This document shows, piece after piece, positions 1-10,763 of a DNA stretch of 64,000 bases. The DNA is from [Phialemoniopsis] sp. UDSM-2020. Taxonomy: Eukaryota > Ascomycota > Sordariomycetes > Thyridiales > Thyridiaceae. Below the pieces are notes generated by a model, which was given only the letters and a program-made list of their open reading frames with translations, ran no database searches and was not told where the DNA came from. A program made the translations under genes and the position numbers. The DNA lies in the NCBI GenBank assembly GCA_018873225.1, contig JAEILZ010000001.1, positions 558,001 to 622,000 of the forward strand. Direction: 5' to 3'. Positions within the stretch are counted from its first letter, which is position 1; each line of letters begins with the position of its first letter.

Positions 1-958
1 CTTCAAAGGCTCCAAAGGTTTATAGCTACCCGGGAAGTACGTCTTCGGAAGCCCAGCGGTAATGTCAAGCAGGCAAGTATGGCAGGAAGTCGTTGTTTGA
101 GACACGATAGATCGGGTTTGCGGTTGAGAAGGAGACAAAATCGGCGTCAGGCAGAAGGCGAGGCGGATTTTCAACCCCTCCTCGCATGCCTGATGGATGG
201 CTGGATGTAGCCAGCAAGCGATTGGTCGATCATGCATGCACAGCCTCTGATCTCGGTTTAGAAGGCGTTGAATGGCTTGTTGGTCATGCAAGCTGAATCA
301 ATGTCACGTGTTCACTGTCAGTCCATCCTTCTGGGTTGGCAGAAGGACGAGGCCATTTTGTGAGCAGTATTGATGGAATTTAAGTCAACCCGTTTCGTCT
401 CGGCTTCAGCCTCTGAAAGAGATAAACAATTTTGACACAGTTAACTGAGAGCAGTTGTACCCCAACACGACAGCTGTTGCCTAGTGTGAGGACTTCAGGT
501 CTGTTCCTTAAATCAAGTCCCGCAAGTCTCGAAAGCTTGACCCTTAATATTTGAAGAGGGTATCCTCGGGGGATCAATTTTGTAAAGGTCAACGCGATTG
601 AACCGCGAAGGAGTAATAGATAGTGAGCGAATCAATGAATTCATCCCAGATATGTAATGTTACGTCTAGGCCGACGTTCAATAACAGAGTCAAGTTCAGC
701 ATTGTGATCTCACCTAAGGAATATCTGCAGGATTTTTAATTGAACGGCGTCCTTCAGTAACCCTGAAGTATTTTCTCCTTGGCGTGGCTCCTTGCTGTGC
801 CGGAACCGGAGCCGAGGCAGTTTCTTCAGTGGGGCCTGGCGTCATTACTCCGCAACACAACCTCTTATGCATCCATACCCAACACGACCTTACTTCGCCG
901 ATTGTACCATCAACAAATTATTTCAGCAAAAGGTGTAGTGTACGAACCTCAGCTTACT
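1..958. other. Intergenic, left edge
   Basis: I see no supported gene here. Open frames are short and match nothing I recognise. The right part is presumably the promoter and 5' leader of the transporter starting at 959. Confidence 0.5.
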
Positions 959-2502
959 ATGGAACCGGGCATCGCCCGTGTACGAACTTCGCACTCTGTG
1001 CTTCATGCGACTGAGAATGAGAACGATGGCGAGTTCCGAGAGAACATCGAGATGACAACCTCCGGTATCGCGGAGCTGGCTTCACCTGTGCCGGATATCG
1101 AGGGCGACTGGAGGGCGTGGACTTGCGTACTTGGAGCGTTTACCTTTGCGGTTCCATCATACGGTATGAGTTTGAGTCTAGCTGTAAACAGCAGGATCCC
1201 ATCGTACTGAGCACCTGAGTCATTTGTTAGGCTTCATGCAATCCATCGGCACCATACAGTCATATTTGCAACTCAATCAGCTGTCCGATTATTCGGCTGG
1301 CCAAGTGGGCTGGATTAGCGGTATATACCTGTTCATGAGCTACTTCTGCGCCATCCAGATAGGCCCGATTTGCGACTATGACGGACCGCTCACCGTGGGA
1401 TCCGTTGGCATCGCTGTCACGGTCGCTTCCTTCTTGCTCTTGGCCGAGTGCAGCAAGTATTGGCAGTTTATGCTTTGTTTTGGTCTCCTCAGCGCCCTGG
1501 GCGCTGCCATCATTGGGACAGCAGCGATGTCGGCCATTGCGAAACTATTCAACCGCCGTCGCGGTCTCGCGATCGGGGTTGCTCTGACTGGCTCTGCTGT
1601 CGGTTCCATCATCTTTCCCATCATTCTTCGATCCTTGTTGCCCAGACTCGGCTGGCAGTGGTCAATGAGAATTATATCCTTTGTCAACGCGGGGATCACC
1701 GTTCCTGGCATCTTCTGTTTCCTGCCATACGGTCAGCTCACAGCCACCTCGTCGAATGAGCGCCTGCGTACTCGCGGGGAAGCTTTGTTGGACTTTTCTG
1801 CATTCAAATCGGCTTCTTTCTCCCTCATTTCCATTGGGTCCTTTCTTCTCGAGTTTGGAATCTTTGGAATTGCAGGACTCCTACCCACCGTTGCTGTGAG
1901 CGCGGGATTTGCGCCGGAAGACGGTTATCTGTTGATCACCGTACTCAGCATTTGTTCGTGCTTTGGACGGATGTTGCCGGGACTCGTCGCCGACTTCCTC
2001 GGGCCGTTCAATGTCATCATTTTCACCAGTTCATTTACCCTCGTCTTTATGGCAGCTTTGTTCATCCCTTTTGCGGACTCTCAACAGTCCACCCTGTATG
2101 CCTTTGCTGCCATGTGGGGCTTTGGGTCCGGTTCATTCCTCTCCATACCACCAGGTAGGTCGCCATACTTGCAGCTACACGAGCTTAAGCTTACCCAGTG
2201 TCAGTTTGCCTCGGCAGGGTGTGTGCGACGAAGGACTATGGGAGATACTTCGGTCAGTCTTCGAGAACATCCAGTCGCCGTTGCATTCTAACATGGTTGC
2301 AGGTACAATGACGTTCTTTTGCAGCTTTGCCGTCCTGTTATCCATTCCATTGGGCGGCATCATGCTTGAGAGCCTGGGTGTCAAGGCCTTGGGCGGCTTG
2401 CTCGCAGGCGTTGTTTTCTTCGGCGAACTCTGCTACATTGCGGCTCGGGCGCTGAACACGAGTTACCTGAGCAAGCGTGTTATGCGATTGAGATGCGAAT
2501 AG
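959..2502 (+). CDS. MFS transporter, monocarboxylate (MCT)-like
   Basis: Four exons join to a 460-residue protein: 959-1163, 1231-2154, 2199-2252 and 2303-2502. Introns are 67, 44 and 50 bp; the third has a clear TTCTAAC branch site. The splices restore typical MCT-family text: an early SYGFMQSIGTIQSYLQ stretch after a short polar N-terminus, NRRRGLAIG in the loop after the third or fourth helix, and the late motif ATKDYGRYFG created only by removing introns 2 and 3. About twelve hydrophobic segments are visible. Fungal members of this family are plasma-membrane or organellar carriers of monocarboxylates or unknown small molecules; the substrate cannot be read from sequence. The start at 959 gives a normal short cytosolic tail; an earlier in-frame ATG is not needed. 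Confidence in family is high, in substrate nil. Confidence 0.88.
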
Positions 2503-3243
2503 TAGACACTCCGTCTCTTTGCGGCATTCAGGGCTAGAGGGGACAGCTATCCTGCATTACTTACGAAGGTTGCAAGGTAAATACCCCGACATCTCTCCTG
2601 ACACGTCGATGCGTCGCTCACGCGATAGAGAGTCGTAGTTTGAACACATGGAATGACCAAAGGCAGAGCAATTTCATTAACAGACTGGATGATGGATCTA
2701 CGGTGAGACAATGGGATAATGGTACAATTCGGAGAAGATTTGTCAACTAATTTGGCACCCACTTGACCCGTGGAGGGAGTTGGTCAAACATCATTGTTGT
2801 TGGATGGAGAATGTTACTTTCTAGCTTTCACCTTTTCCAATTTCCTTTCATCACGGAGCATCGTCGGACACTTTTTCACGACCGTTCATTTGTCAGCTCA
2901 TTTACTCGCATGCGGAGTTCGCTGAAAATCGTGCGGATTTCTAAGTGGAGTTGCTCTCAGTGCCAATCCCGTACCTCTCAACTCCGTTCGTTGTTATGGG
3001 CTTCACTGCGGACTTAAGAATTCGTTGTGATTCAGCAATTCTATCAAAGATGCTTCTATTGTTTCGTCTGCGGTAACACCAGCACGGCTGCCTGATTTAG
3101 ACCAGGGGTCGGCTAAAGTCAGTACTACATGTATGCCTTCAGGTATATATATATAATACCCCGCTTCTACATGCAGAATTTCCCGTTGCCTTCAAATTTG
3201 AGTTCGACCACATATCGCTCAAAGGCTTGTCTACAACCTTAAT
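2503..3243. other. Intergenic, mostly promoter of the carboxylesterase
   Basis: No gene is supported here. The last 100 bases hold a strong TATA-like run (separate entry). Confidence 0.5.
3144..3156 (+). promoter_or_regulatory. TATA-like element before the carboxylesterase
   Basis: An uninterrupted TATATATATATAA run lies about 88 bases before the ATG at 3244, a usual position for a fungal TATA box plus short leader. This is position and sequence only. Confidence 0.5.
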
Positions 3244-4947
3244 ATGTCTTCTTTGAGCTTTCCGTGCGCGGGAGCTATCCTAGCTTTGTCTCTGTCTTAT
3301 GTGATAAACGCCTCTCCCGTGGCTGAGATTTCGAACGGCACCATTCTAGGCTCGACATCGAATGGCGTTGATACGTTCCTCGGGATACCCTTCGCACAGC
3401 CGCCAGTAGGCAACCTGCGCTTCCGCCCTCCTGTATCACTTAGTACAAGCCTCAACACCTTCAACGCGACTACACCTCCGACGGCCTGTCCCCAGCTCAA
3501 CAGCCCCTACGACCCTCAAATATTTGCGCATGTGCCGCCTGAAGATGTTGCCGCTTACGTCGCCTTTAACATCCCTCCCACTTCTATCGGCGAAGACTGC
3601 CTGACGCTCAACGTCCAACGACCTTCTTCGGCGACGGCGAAGTCCAAGCTTCCCGTGCTGTTTTGGCTCTACGGAGGAGGGTTCAACACTGGATCAACGC
3701 AAGCTTTCAATTGGGAGAACTTCGTGACTACATCCGACTCCCTTGGCAACCCGATCATCGTCGTGCAAGCCAATTACCGATTGAATGCCTTTGGGTTCTT
3801 GGCCGGGGCTCAGATCCAAGACGAAGGAAGCTCTAACGCTGGTCTACACGACCAGCGTCTAGCCCTACAGTGGGTTGCCGAGAACATCGAAGCGTTTGGT
3901 GGAGATCCTGACCGCGTCACCATCTGGGGCGAGTCTGCCGGGGCTGTCTCTGTCCTGTACCACACGCTCATCGAGAATGGAGATAACACATACCGCGGCA
4001 AACCTCTCTTCCGCGGGGGCATCCTGGACTCGGGCTCGACCCTTCCGTCCGAGCCAGTGGACAGTCAGACAGCCCAAGAGATCTTTGATCTCGTTGCCGA
4101 TGCTGCAGGTTGCACTGTCGAAGCAGGCAAGGCCGATGATCGCCTGACATGCTTGAGAAGCCTGCCCTTTGAAGAGTTTTATAATGCCACCAGCGCCGCC
4201 CCAGGCCTGTTCTCACTGACTGGCGTCAACTTGTCATTCCCACCTCGCCCCGACCCCAGCAACTCTTTCTTCGCCCGTGATGTACTTGAAGCTGTACAGT
4301 CACAACAGCTCGCTCACGTTCCCATTATTACAGGAAACCAAGCCGATGAAGGTACGCTCTTTGGTCTTGCTTTGTACAACGGCACTACGACACAGACCTT
4401 GGTTGATAAGCACCTGAAGCGCTTTTACCCTAATGCACCGCGATGTGTACTAGAAGGGCTCGTCAACACATATTCCACTGACCCTGCTGACGGAGCTCCT
4501 TACGGCACCGGCGATGCCAACCAGTTGTATCTTAATTACAAGCGCAACTCGGCCGTGATTGGCGACTCGCTCTTCATCTTGCAGCGCCGCCACCAGCTCG
4601 AGCACACCGCGGGTTTGGCACCAACGTGGAGCTTCCTCGCTACCTACAACCAGACGTCAGGAGCACTGGGCACCGGCCATGGCACAGACCTCAATATGCT
4701 CGCCACTGGGTCGCCCGCTATCCCATACCAGCATGTCCTCGAGTATTACATCAGCTTTGTCAACTATCTGGACCCGAATCAGATGGCCGGGAATGCTGGA
4801 AGCCCTGGATTGCAATGGCCCAAGTACACAGTGGAGGACAAGACGATGATTCAACTGGGAGTTGACGGCGAGGCAGTCATCCAGGATACCTTCAGGGAGA
4901 ACTCTTATGCCTACCTTAAGAAGGTCATATCCCTGATCAAGGTCTAA
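3244..4947 (+). CDS. Secreted type-B carboxylesterase/lipase
   Basis: Intronless, 567 residues. A signal peptide occupies about residues 1-23 (hydrophobic core ending near NASP). It is an alpha/beta hydrolase of the carboxylesterase/cholinesterase family: GIPFAQPPVGNLRF near residue 48, EDCLTLNV near 117, YGGGF for the oxyanion hole near 143, and the nucleophile elbow GESAG with Ser231. The acid lies in the NQADEGTLF region and the His in the GTGHGTDL region of the C-terminal half. Length matches secreted fungal esterases. It should hydrolyse carboxylic esters outside the cell; the natural substrate is unknown. It converges on the copper amine oxidase, with 200 bases between the stops. Confidence 0.93.
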   Translation: MSSLSFPCAGAILALSLSYVINASPVAEISNGTILGSTSNGVDTFLGIPFAQPPVGNLRFRPPVSLSTSLNTFNATTPPTACPQLNSPYDPQIFAHVPPEDVAAYVAFNIPPTSIGEDCLTLNVQRPSSATAKSKLPVLFWLYGGGFNTGSTQAFNWENFVTTSDSLGNPIIVVQANYRLNAFGFLAGAQIQDEGSSNAGLHDQRLALQWVAENIEAFGGDPDRVTIWGESAGAVSVLYHTLIENGDNTYRGKPLFRGGILDSGSTLPSEPVDSQTAQEIFDLVADAAGCTVEAGKADDRLTCLRSLPFEEFYNATSAAPGLFSLTGVNLSFPPRPDPSNSFFARDVLEAVQSQQLAHVPIITGNQADEGTLFGLALYNGTTTQTLVDKHLKRFYPNAPRCVLEGLVNTYSTDPADGAPYGTGDANQLYLNYKRNSAVIGDSLFILQRRHQLEHTAGLAPTWSFLATYNQTSGALGTGHGTDLNMLATGSPAIPYQHVLEYYISFVNYLDPNQMAGNAGSPGLQWPKYTVEDKTMIQLGVDGEAVIQDTFRENSYAYLKKVISLIKV

Positions 4948-5147
4948 GTATAAGACTTCACCAGATGTGTTCTATGGATGCTCTTACTCTTCACTAGGCT
5001 CAGAACTGCCACCATGTTAATTATATAAAAATTTAGACTTTAGATTCCTCTTCCATTCGTGAGCGACGATGTCATCATAATCTAGCCCTCCATACAAGTT
5101 TTCACCAGGCTTACTCAATTGACGGCCGCCGAAAATGGACTAAACAG

Positions 5148-7520
5148 TCACTGACTTGCATCAATCTTGGAAACCTTGCCCAATTTGTATCCCGGTTCTT
5201 CAAGATTGACCTTGCATTGCGGGAGTTCAACCCCATAAGTCTCCACATCCAAACCCTTCGTTGTCGCATTAGGCACGATCCAGCGACGGTTCTTGAGGTC
5301 CACGTCCTGCGCATTGTCAAAGAAGTTCTGCGGCGCAAACATGATGCTGCTAACAGCCTCAGTAAAAAGTGTGACAGGGATATCCTCGGCACGCGTAAAG
5401 TGGTGCATGCCGAGGTTGAACCACACGACGAGGTCCTCGCCGTCAACGCTCTCCCCATCAAAGAACTTGGCGAAGTCGTGCTGCGGCTTCATGGGCAGGT
5501 TGAGGTTCTGCACGCTGTTGGCGTAGGGCTCGCTGTCGTGCTGGCGCGTCACGGCCATGTGGGCCTTGGCGTAGGCCATGTTGCGCAGGGACCAGGGCGA
5601 GTTGAGCGTGCTCAGGTGCATGTTCATGAGGCGCGGGACGATGCGGTAGCCACGGGGCTCGCCCCAGGCGTTGGTGGCGGACTTGGACTGCACGGCGTAC
5701 ATGGCTTGTCCGTTGGCGGGCCAGTTCCACTGCTGCTCTGTGGCCATGGTGCTCTTGTTGAGGGTCAGCTGCTCAAAGGTGCCTAGCTCGGGGAACCACG
5801 GCTGCGTGGAGTTCAGGGCCTGGAGGCGGGTCATCTGGAGACTGTTGTTGGAATCAATGATGTCGAAGTCGGCTTTCCAGGTGAGAACGTGGTCGTGCAA
5901 TGAGCCCTGGGTGGCCTCGGCGATGCGTGGTCCCCAGTTGCCTTGGTCTTTGTAGTAGAAGGACGATTGGAGGTATCCTGAGGCACGGACCATGATCTCC
6001 AACGACCCATCGACGTGAAAGATGTAGTCAAAGAGATAGTCGTAGTTGCCGACCGTTGCGATGGACCTGACAGTCAACGCCGAGCCCTTGGTAGACCCCA
6101 AATTCTGGAAACCGTAGTCCGAAGTCCCGCCGCCTGAGCGATGACGTGACAGCGGAAAGCCGCTGTCTTGCTCGAAGATGCAAATCGCTTTCTCATTGAC
6201 AGTGGTCTTGTTTCCGGTATGGAAAGTCATGTTCCAGAAGGTACTTCCAAAAGGACAGTCGTAGCCCTCGACGAGTGGAGAGATGTCCGAGCCGAGATCA
6301 AAGTACGTGTCATGGTACACAGTACCAGCTGCCTTGGGTGTGAAGCCACCATATTGTGCAGCGGCTTCCTGCATCGATAGTTCGTACAGTATCCGCTCCC
6401 CTTTGAAGCGAATGTCATAGTACATAAGGCCGAGAGAGCGCGAATATGAAATGTAGAATGACCAGCCGAGGTACTCGACGTATTGTTGCTTCTCGTCAAG
6501 CTTGTAGCGTTTGCCTCCCAGCTCCAAGCTCTGTGGGGCGAAGCGCTCTTCGAGCTCGCGAGTGCCCATGCTTGGATGGTAATTGTCGAGTGCCCAGCTG
6601 TAGTCCTTGGTCTGAGTGAACTCTTCCACAAGCTCACCAGCCTCGAACGCTGTTCGGAGAGCAGCAGGGGTGGGAAAGAACTGAGAGCTCGTGATGATAC
6701 CCCGCAATGTGTACTTGGTGGTGTCCGTGCCCGGACAGTCAATAATCACAAAGAGGTCTAGTGGAGTGAGGTAAGAAGCTGGTCCCGGAAACTTGAAGAT
6801 CACAATTCGGAAACCATGGCTTCCATCAAACGATGTCGGAGTAGATGTTGCCGAGACGAGGTTGGTCCTGTTATCTTTGCTTCCGTAGTAGACACCGCCT
6901 TGGAATAGAGCAGCGGTGATGTCGGAGATGTTGGCCATCACGGAGTTGAGGAGAATATCGGTGGCTGCAACCTTCTTCGAATCGAATTGACGAGCGTTGA
7001 AGGGGACAGCACCTCCCGTACCACCATTGTACATCCAGTCAAGCTTCTCAATCTTGGTCTCGGCAGACACTGGAAGTGGCCCGATTTGATACTCCTGGGA
7101 CACCGGCTCGGCCTTGCCGCCTTCGAAGATGATGGCCCGTGCATACTTAGGCGGTGGCACTCCAGTTCCATCTAGGTATGGAAGAACTGTTGACTTATTT
7201 GTGTGAAGTGTGTCGATCCAGTACAGGTAATTGTCATTCACTCCAGCGGTGTCGGCATTGGTCAAGTTGAGTCCAGAGTTAGGGTCATGCAGGAGTTTCC
7301 AGACTGCCAAGTTGTCTTCCGGGGTGATTTGCGACCAGACATTGACCTTAGGTGCACCCACAGTGGGTGCTGGCTTCCCCCAACCGCATGAAGAGCACGA
7401 AGTCTTGTTGACCGACCTTCTTCCAAATTCTTCATGTAAAATACGTCTGTCCAAACCAAGAGGCGGAACGACTTTGGCTACCGCTAGGGTCGCAGAGAGA
7501 AGCAGGGTTATCGCCTTCAT
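5148..7520 (-). CDS. Secreted copper amine oxidase
   Basis: Single exon, 790 residues, with an N-terminal signal peptide (about 1-16, then a Lys/Val/Pro-rich start). The active-site motif VGNYDY places the topaquinone-forming Tyr at residue 493. Typical C-terminal catalytic-domain features follow: AKAHMAVTRQHDSEPY and FNLGMHHFTRAEDIPVT, which supplies a copper-ligand His region and the RAED signature. The size fits eukaryotic secreted enzymes (about 670-800). These enzymes oxidatively deaminate primary amines to aldehyde, ammonia and hydrogen peroxide, here probably outside the cell for nitrogen supply. The GC-rich central part also gives long antisense frames that I regard as shadows. Confidence 0.93.
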   Translation of the reverse strand: MKAITLLLSATLAVAKVVPPLGLDRRILHEEFGRRSVNKTSCSSCGWGKPAPTVGAPKVNVWSQITPEDNLAVWKLLHDPNSGLNLTNADTAGVNDNYLYWIDTLHTNKSTVLPYLDGTGVPPPKYARAIIFEGGKAEPVSQEYQIGPLPVSAETKIEKLDWMYNGGTGGAVPFNARQFDSKKVAATDILLNSVMANISDITAALFQGGVYYGSKDNRTNLVSATSTPTSFDGSHGFRIVIFKFPGPASYLTPLDLFVIIDCPGTDTTKYTLRGIITSSQFFPTPAALRTAFEAGELVEEFTQTKDYSWALDNYHPSMGTRELEERFAPQSLELGGKRYKLDEKQQYVEYLGWSFYISYSRSLGLMYYDIRFKGERILYELSMQEAAAQYGGFTPKAAGTVYHDTYFDLGSDISPLVEGYDCPFGSTFWNMTFHTGNKTTVNEKAICIFEQDSGFPLSRHRSGGGTSDYGFQNLGSTKGSALTVRSIATVGNYDYLFDYIFHVDGSLEIMVRASGYLQSSFYYKDQGNWGPRIAEATQGSLHDHVLTWKADFDIIDSNNSLQMTRLQALNSTQPWFPELGTFEQLTLNKSTMATEQQWNWPANGQAMYAVQSKSATNAWGEPRGYRIVPRLMNMHLSTLNSPWSLRNMAYAKAHMAVTRQHDSEPYANSVQNLNLPMKPQHDFAKFFDGESVDGEDLVVWFNLGMHHFTRAEDIPVTLFTEAVSSIMFAPQNFFDNAQDVDLKNRRWIVPNATTKGLDVETYGVELPQCKVNLEEPGYKLGKVSKIDASQ

Positions 7521-8099
7521 GATGTTTGTTAGATTGAAGTGTTCCGCGGCACAATCCCACCTAGTTCAGTCATTTACCATTCATATGAGGTTTTATCGAA
7601 GGCCTTATATAGTTTTGACGCCCATGAAGTCGGAGCGCTATCGGCCAAGTCGGCAGTCTGCCGAAACATCCCTATCTGCACGGCGGATAAACCTTCCCGA
7701 ACAAGGTTCCTCGTATCATGTGCATGTTTGCCGAACGCCTGTACTCCCAGCTTTGAAGACACCTGCAGCAGTGTGCTCGCACACGCTTGCAGATATCCAG
7801 TATCTATGAGATATCTTATCAGCCTGCATGCCAAGCCCTGCGAGTCCATTGTGGGTGGATGTCGGAATCCGTGCAGAGCACACAAGTGCGGGGGAAATTC
7901 GAGTTGTGCTAACCATGTCTGGGCAATCTCAGTGGGATTATCAATCGACGACGAGGTACAGATCATTCCAGAGATAAGGCCTTACCCGGTAAGCATAAGT
8001 GTTATCTCGTACGTAGAGTCTTTGATGCTGTCGATCGCTCAACACAGAACGACCGCACTCGTTCAAGCTAGGCTTAGTTCTTTAGAATGCATGCATGCA
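7521..8099. other. Intergenic, promoter of the amine oxidase
   Basis: No gene is supported. A TATA-like element on the minus strand is listed separately. Short alternating ATGCATGC lies near 8090. Confidence 0.5.
7605..7612 (-). promoter_or_regulatory. TATA-like element before the copper amine oxidase
   Basis: The minus strand reads CTATATAAGG about 85 bases before the ATG at 7520. Position and sequence are as expected for a fungal TATA box. Confidence 0.45.
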
Positions 8100-8447
8100 T
8101 CATTTTAGTGCAGCAATGATAGCTGAAGACGCCCATTCACGATAAAACAATCTGAAGGATGAGTATAATTTGACAGAGAGTGCATCGATCTGCCAACCTT
8201 GATCACATCCAACACCACTGACGAATTCGAGTAAACGAGCACTGTTATACCCATAAAACCGTTGAGACGCCTGGTGGAATGTCCCGTCCACGCAGGTTGG
8301 AGCTTCGAGAAATTCTTGATGTTGCTCGCTCCAGATCCGATTCACCTACATACCCCCAAAAGCTATGAATGGGGCGAAAATTCCACGGATTGGAATAGCA
8401 TTCTGACATACCTCATAGGCACTGGTAAGAGCTGAAACGATCCACAT
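8100..8447 (-). CDS. Possible small two-exon gene, unknown
   Basis: A tentative model. ATG at 8447 reads MWIVSALTSAYE, a GTATGT...ATGTAG intron (8346-8411, 66 bp) follows in phase 0, and the second exon (8345-8100) reads on as VNRIWSEQHQEFLEAP for 81 more residues. Together that is 93 residues with a hydrophobic start and a mixed polar body. I recognise no family. It lies just downstream of the glycine-rich gene ending at 8484 and could be a further part of it, but no phase-consistent splice joins them. It may also be non-coding. Confidence 0.22.
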
Positions 8448-8483
8448 CAAAGTCTGATTTGGGAGCAGTACCAAGCAGCAAAC

Positions 8484-9296
8484 CTACAATTGCGGATTGT
8501 ATGCCTCTCTACTGTCGTCATGACCACCCAAAGGCGTCGAGATGGTATACCCGTCATTGGAGCCTTGCCATACTATGACAGAAACACTGAAGCCTTGTCA
8601 ACTAGCTCTCTATCTGTCCTTTCTAGAAGACGCACTCCGGACTTGAGAGATGCGTTTCTTGGTATCCTTTCTATCCTGGAGCAGGTAGAAATTTCCACCA
8701 CCAGAATGACCCGCTTCCGCCGTGCCGTCGACATTGTTTGCGACCCCCGCAACACCATCGCCCGCGACGCCGCTCCTCCCATGACCTGTCCCCCCTTGGC
8801 TGTCGCCGCCCTCAACAGTCCCGTCGCCATGAATCGCTCCGCCCGCACTCCAGCCCCCGCCGGCAATGGCCGTCTCTCCGGGCCCAGCTCTGGCAATGGC
8901 GCCAGTGGAGCTGCCACCCCGGCCGACGTTGATCTTGGGGTTGAATCGCATCCGCACCGATCCGTGCTGAGCGATGATGTCACCCATGAAAGCTTCGCAG
9001 TTGTTGATCTCGGAGCCGTCGGGCTGGTGAAGCGATAGGTGCCCGGGTAGGCCTCTGCTATTCCCAAGCTCCTGGAGGAATTGTTGCACTTTCATTTTCC
9101 CTTTGATCTCGGCGTCATAGTCGATGTTGTCACCCGTGACTAATGTTGACGGGTCAGTGCCAGGCCGCTAAGGTCACTCCATGCCCGTTGACTGACACCC
9201 ATTCGTTGGCCGATGTGACGTACCGAGGTTTCCTTTTTCAATAACACATCGAAAGGATACAGTCGAAACACCAGTGTACTTCTTTCCTAGGCTCAT
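8484..9296 (-). CDS. Glycine-rich protein with possible ubiquitin-like N-terminus
   Basis: Best model: exons 9296-9224, 9139-8636 and 8572-8484, 221 residues. The first intron (84 bp, GTACGT...TTAG) is phase 1 and well supported because it joins MSLGKKYTGVSTVSF to VTGDNIDYDAEIKGK in frame. The second (GTGCGT...CATAG, 63 bp) is weaker; without it the protein ends at 8610. The first ~90 residues alternate strand-like and helix-like segments (STVSFRCVI, YDAEIKGK, VQQFLQEL, LSLHQPDGSEI, SVRMRFNPK), a pattern I read as a possible beta-grasp/ubiquitin-like fold. From about residue 95 to 180 the sequence is Gly/Ala-rich with GDG and GG units (AGDGVAGVA, GGDSQGGTGHG). The family is unknown to me. The same composition recurs in the next two genes. 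Confidence 0.55.
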
Positions 9297-10226
9297 AATT
9301 TGCGGAACCAATGGTGCATTTGACACGCATTTAGTGTTCAATGATGATCCTTGCTAGCGAAGTGCTCAAGGCTTCGAAATCTGCTTGTGGAGCCCGCACC
9401 TTGGTGTTCAGACACGTTTACACATGCGAAAGGAATGCGTATTAATACTAGCTATGGAGCGATGAGACCCTCTCACACTACTTGGACCTCAGCCTTGCGC
9501 GTTCCATGCGATTGAAAATGCCATTTTAAGATGCTGCAGGTCATATTTGCCAAGCCCGAGAGGCTGTCCCGGCATCTGTTCTACTGGTTGGGCCCCTCAA
9601 AGTCGGTCCCCCTTAGACGCAACAGATTGGACCAAATACGGGTGTCGGCTTTGCTGATGGACTATGAGGTATTTTCGTCGTGCATACCGGTGACCAGGCG
9701 GACTAATCAAGACGAGCCTCGTCGGGTCAGTAACCCTTTTCGCTGAAACCTCGCTCAACAGCTGTGTCGTACAGCGACTCCGCCATTCGGCGGGCGACGG
9801 GTCAAGCCTGGCTCTCGAGCCTGATTTCTCAGGCTTCCTAAGTACGCCGTCAAATCAATGAAGTGGCTAAACGCAACTCTGCTGCACCGCATATGTGGAC
9901 GATGGACAACAGCAGGTCTCGGGCGCCTAGCGGCCCAATAAGATCCGTGAGCGAAGTTGGGGCTGCATTCGTGGCCACCCCAACTTTGTTCCATGGCCGA
10001 GGCTTACAATGAACCCCCGCATGACCATCTCTATCCCCCTACTTCAAAAGCTCTCCGAGACCAGTTTGGCCCCCAGAGACGCCTAGACTACACTCGGGCC
10101 AAGAAGACCCCCAACCTTTAGAGCTAGTACTTCTTAGCTCAGATTGTCCAATAAACAGTGCCAATGTGAGATGGCCAATGCGGAGCAGCCCGGTTCTGTA
10201 ACGCTAATGTGTTCTGGTAGAAGATT
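9297..10226. other. Intergenic between two glycine-rich genes
   Basis: Divergent spacer; both neighbours are transcribed away from it. No supported gene and no repeat seen. Confidence 0.45.
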
Positions 10227-10763
10227 ATGTCGGCAACTACTCTGCCAAATCCGAGCGAGACTTCTGCCTACAAGGATGACGGCGGGCTGAGTACTTCTGA
10301 CATAATCGGCATCGCCGTCGGCGTGCCATCAGGCGTCCTAGCTCTCGTCAGCGCTGTTGTCGCTTTCCTAGCGTGGAGGTACCCCAAGTTCCGCGGGCAG
10401 ATGGCATCCCGTTGGATGGGCGAGAAGACGCATCAAGCCGGCGACGGTTACGGCGGCATCGCTACTGGCGAAGAAGGTCGTGCTGGTGACGGATACGGTG
10501 GAGATGCTCCCGGTGAGTATGGTGACGCCGGGGACGGCTACGGAGGAAATGCGTCGGGCCGGAGAGGCCGTGCAGGCGACGGTCACGGGGGTCACTTAAT
10601 CTCACACCGGGGGTTTGCTGGGACCGGCCAAGGTGGACACGCAGACAGACAGGAGTGCCATGCAGGTGATGGCTACGGCGGAAACGCTTTTGGCCGCTTG
10701 GTGCATGGAGGGGATGCGTATGGTGGGGATGCTTCGGTGGATAGCAGGGGCCGTGGGAACTAG
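10227..10763 (+). CDS. Single-pass membrane protein with seven 15-residue Gly-rich repeats
   Basis: Intronless, 178 residues. A short polar N-terminus (about 1-23) is followed by one strong transmembrane helix (about 26-50, IIGIAVGVPSGVLALVSAVV then AFLAW) and a basic stop-transfer patch (RYPKFRGQ). From residue 71 to 175 come seven tandem copies of a 15-residue unit, AGDGYGGxAxGxxGx. Copies 1-3 and 6 are close to consensus; 4, 5 and 7 have drifted. No signal peptide precedes the helix, so topology is uncertain; the positive-inside rule suggests that the repeats face the cytosol. I recognise no named family. It lies between two other genes with glycine-rich tracts. No function should be assigned. 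Confidence 0.7.
   Translation: MSATTLPNPSETSAYKDDGGLSTSDIIGIAVGVPSGVLALVSAVVAFLAWRYPKFRGQMASRWMGEKTHQAGDGYGGIATGEEGRAGDGYGGDAPGEYGDAGDGYGGNASGRRGRAGDGHGGHLISHRGFAGTGQGGHADRQECHAGDGYGGNAFGRLVHGGDAYGGDASVDSRGRGN
10437..10751 (+). repeat. Seven 45-bp in-frame tandem repeats
   Basis: Each unit encodes AGDGYGGxAxGxxGx or a variant. Units start at 10437 and every 45 bases after. The GDGYGG core is kept while the last third varies. DNA identity is moderate, with synonymous differences, so the protein motif seems conserved rather than freshly duplicated. Confidence 0.8.

Noticed and set aside
8490..9038. 182-codon plus-strand frame opposite the Gly-rich gene
   Set aside because: The minus strand has a phase-consistent intron and a structured N-terminus; the plus frame has neither.
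9191..9203. TGACACCCA-type match to the MITE end within an intron
   Set aside because: Only about ten bases match; no second end.
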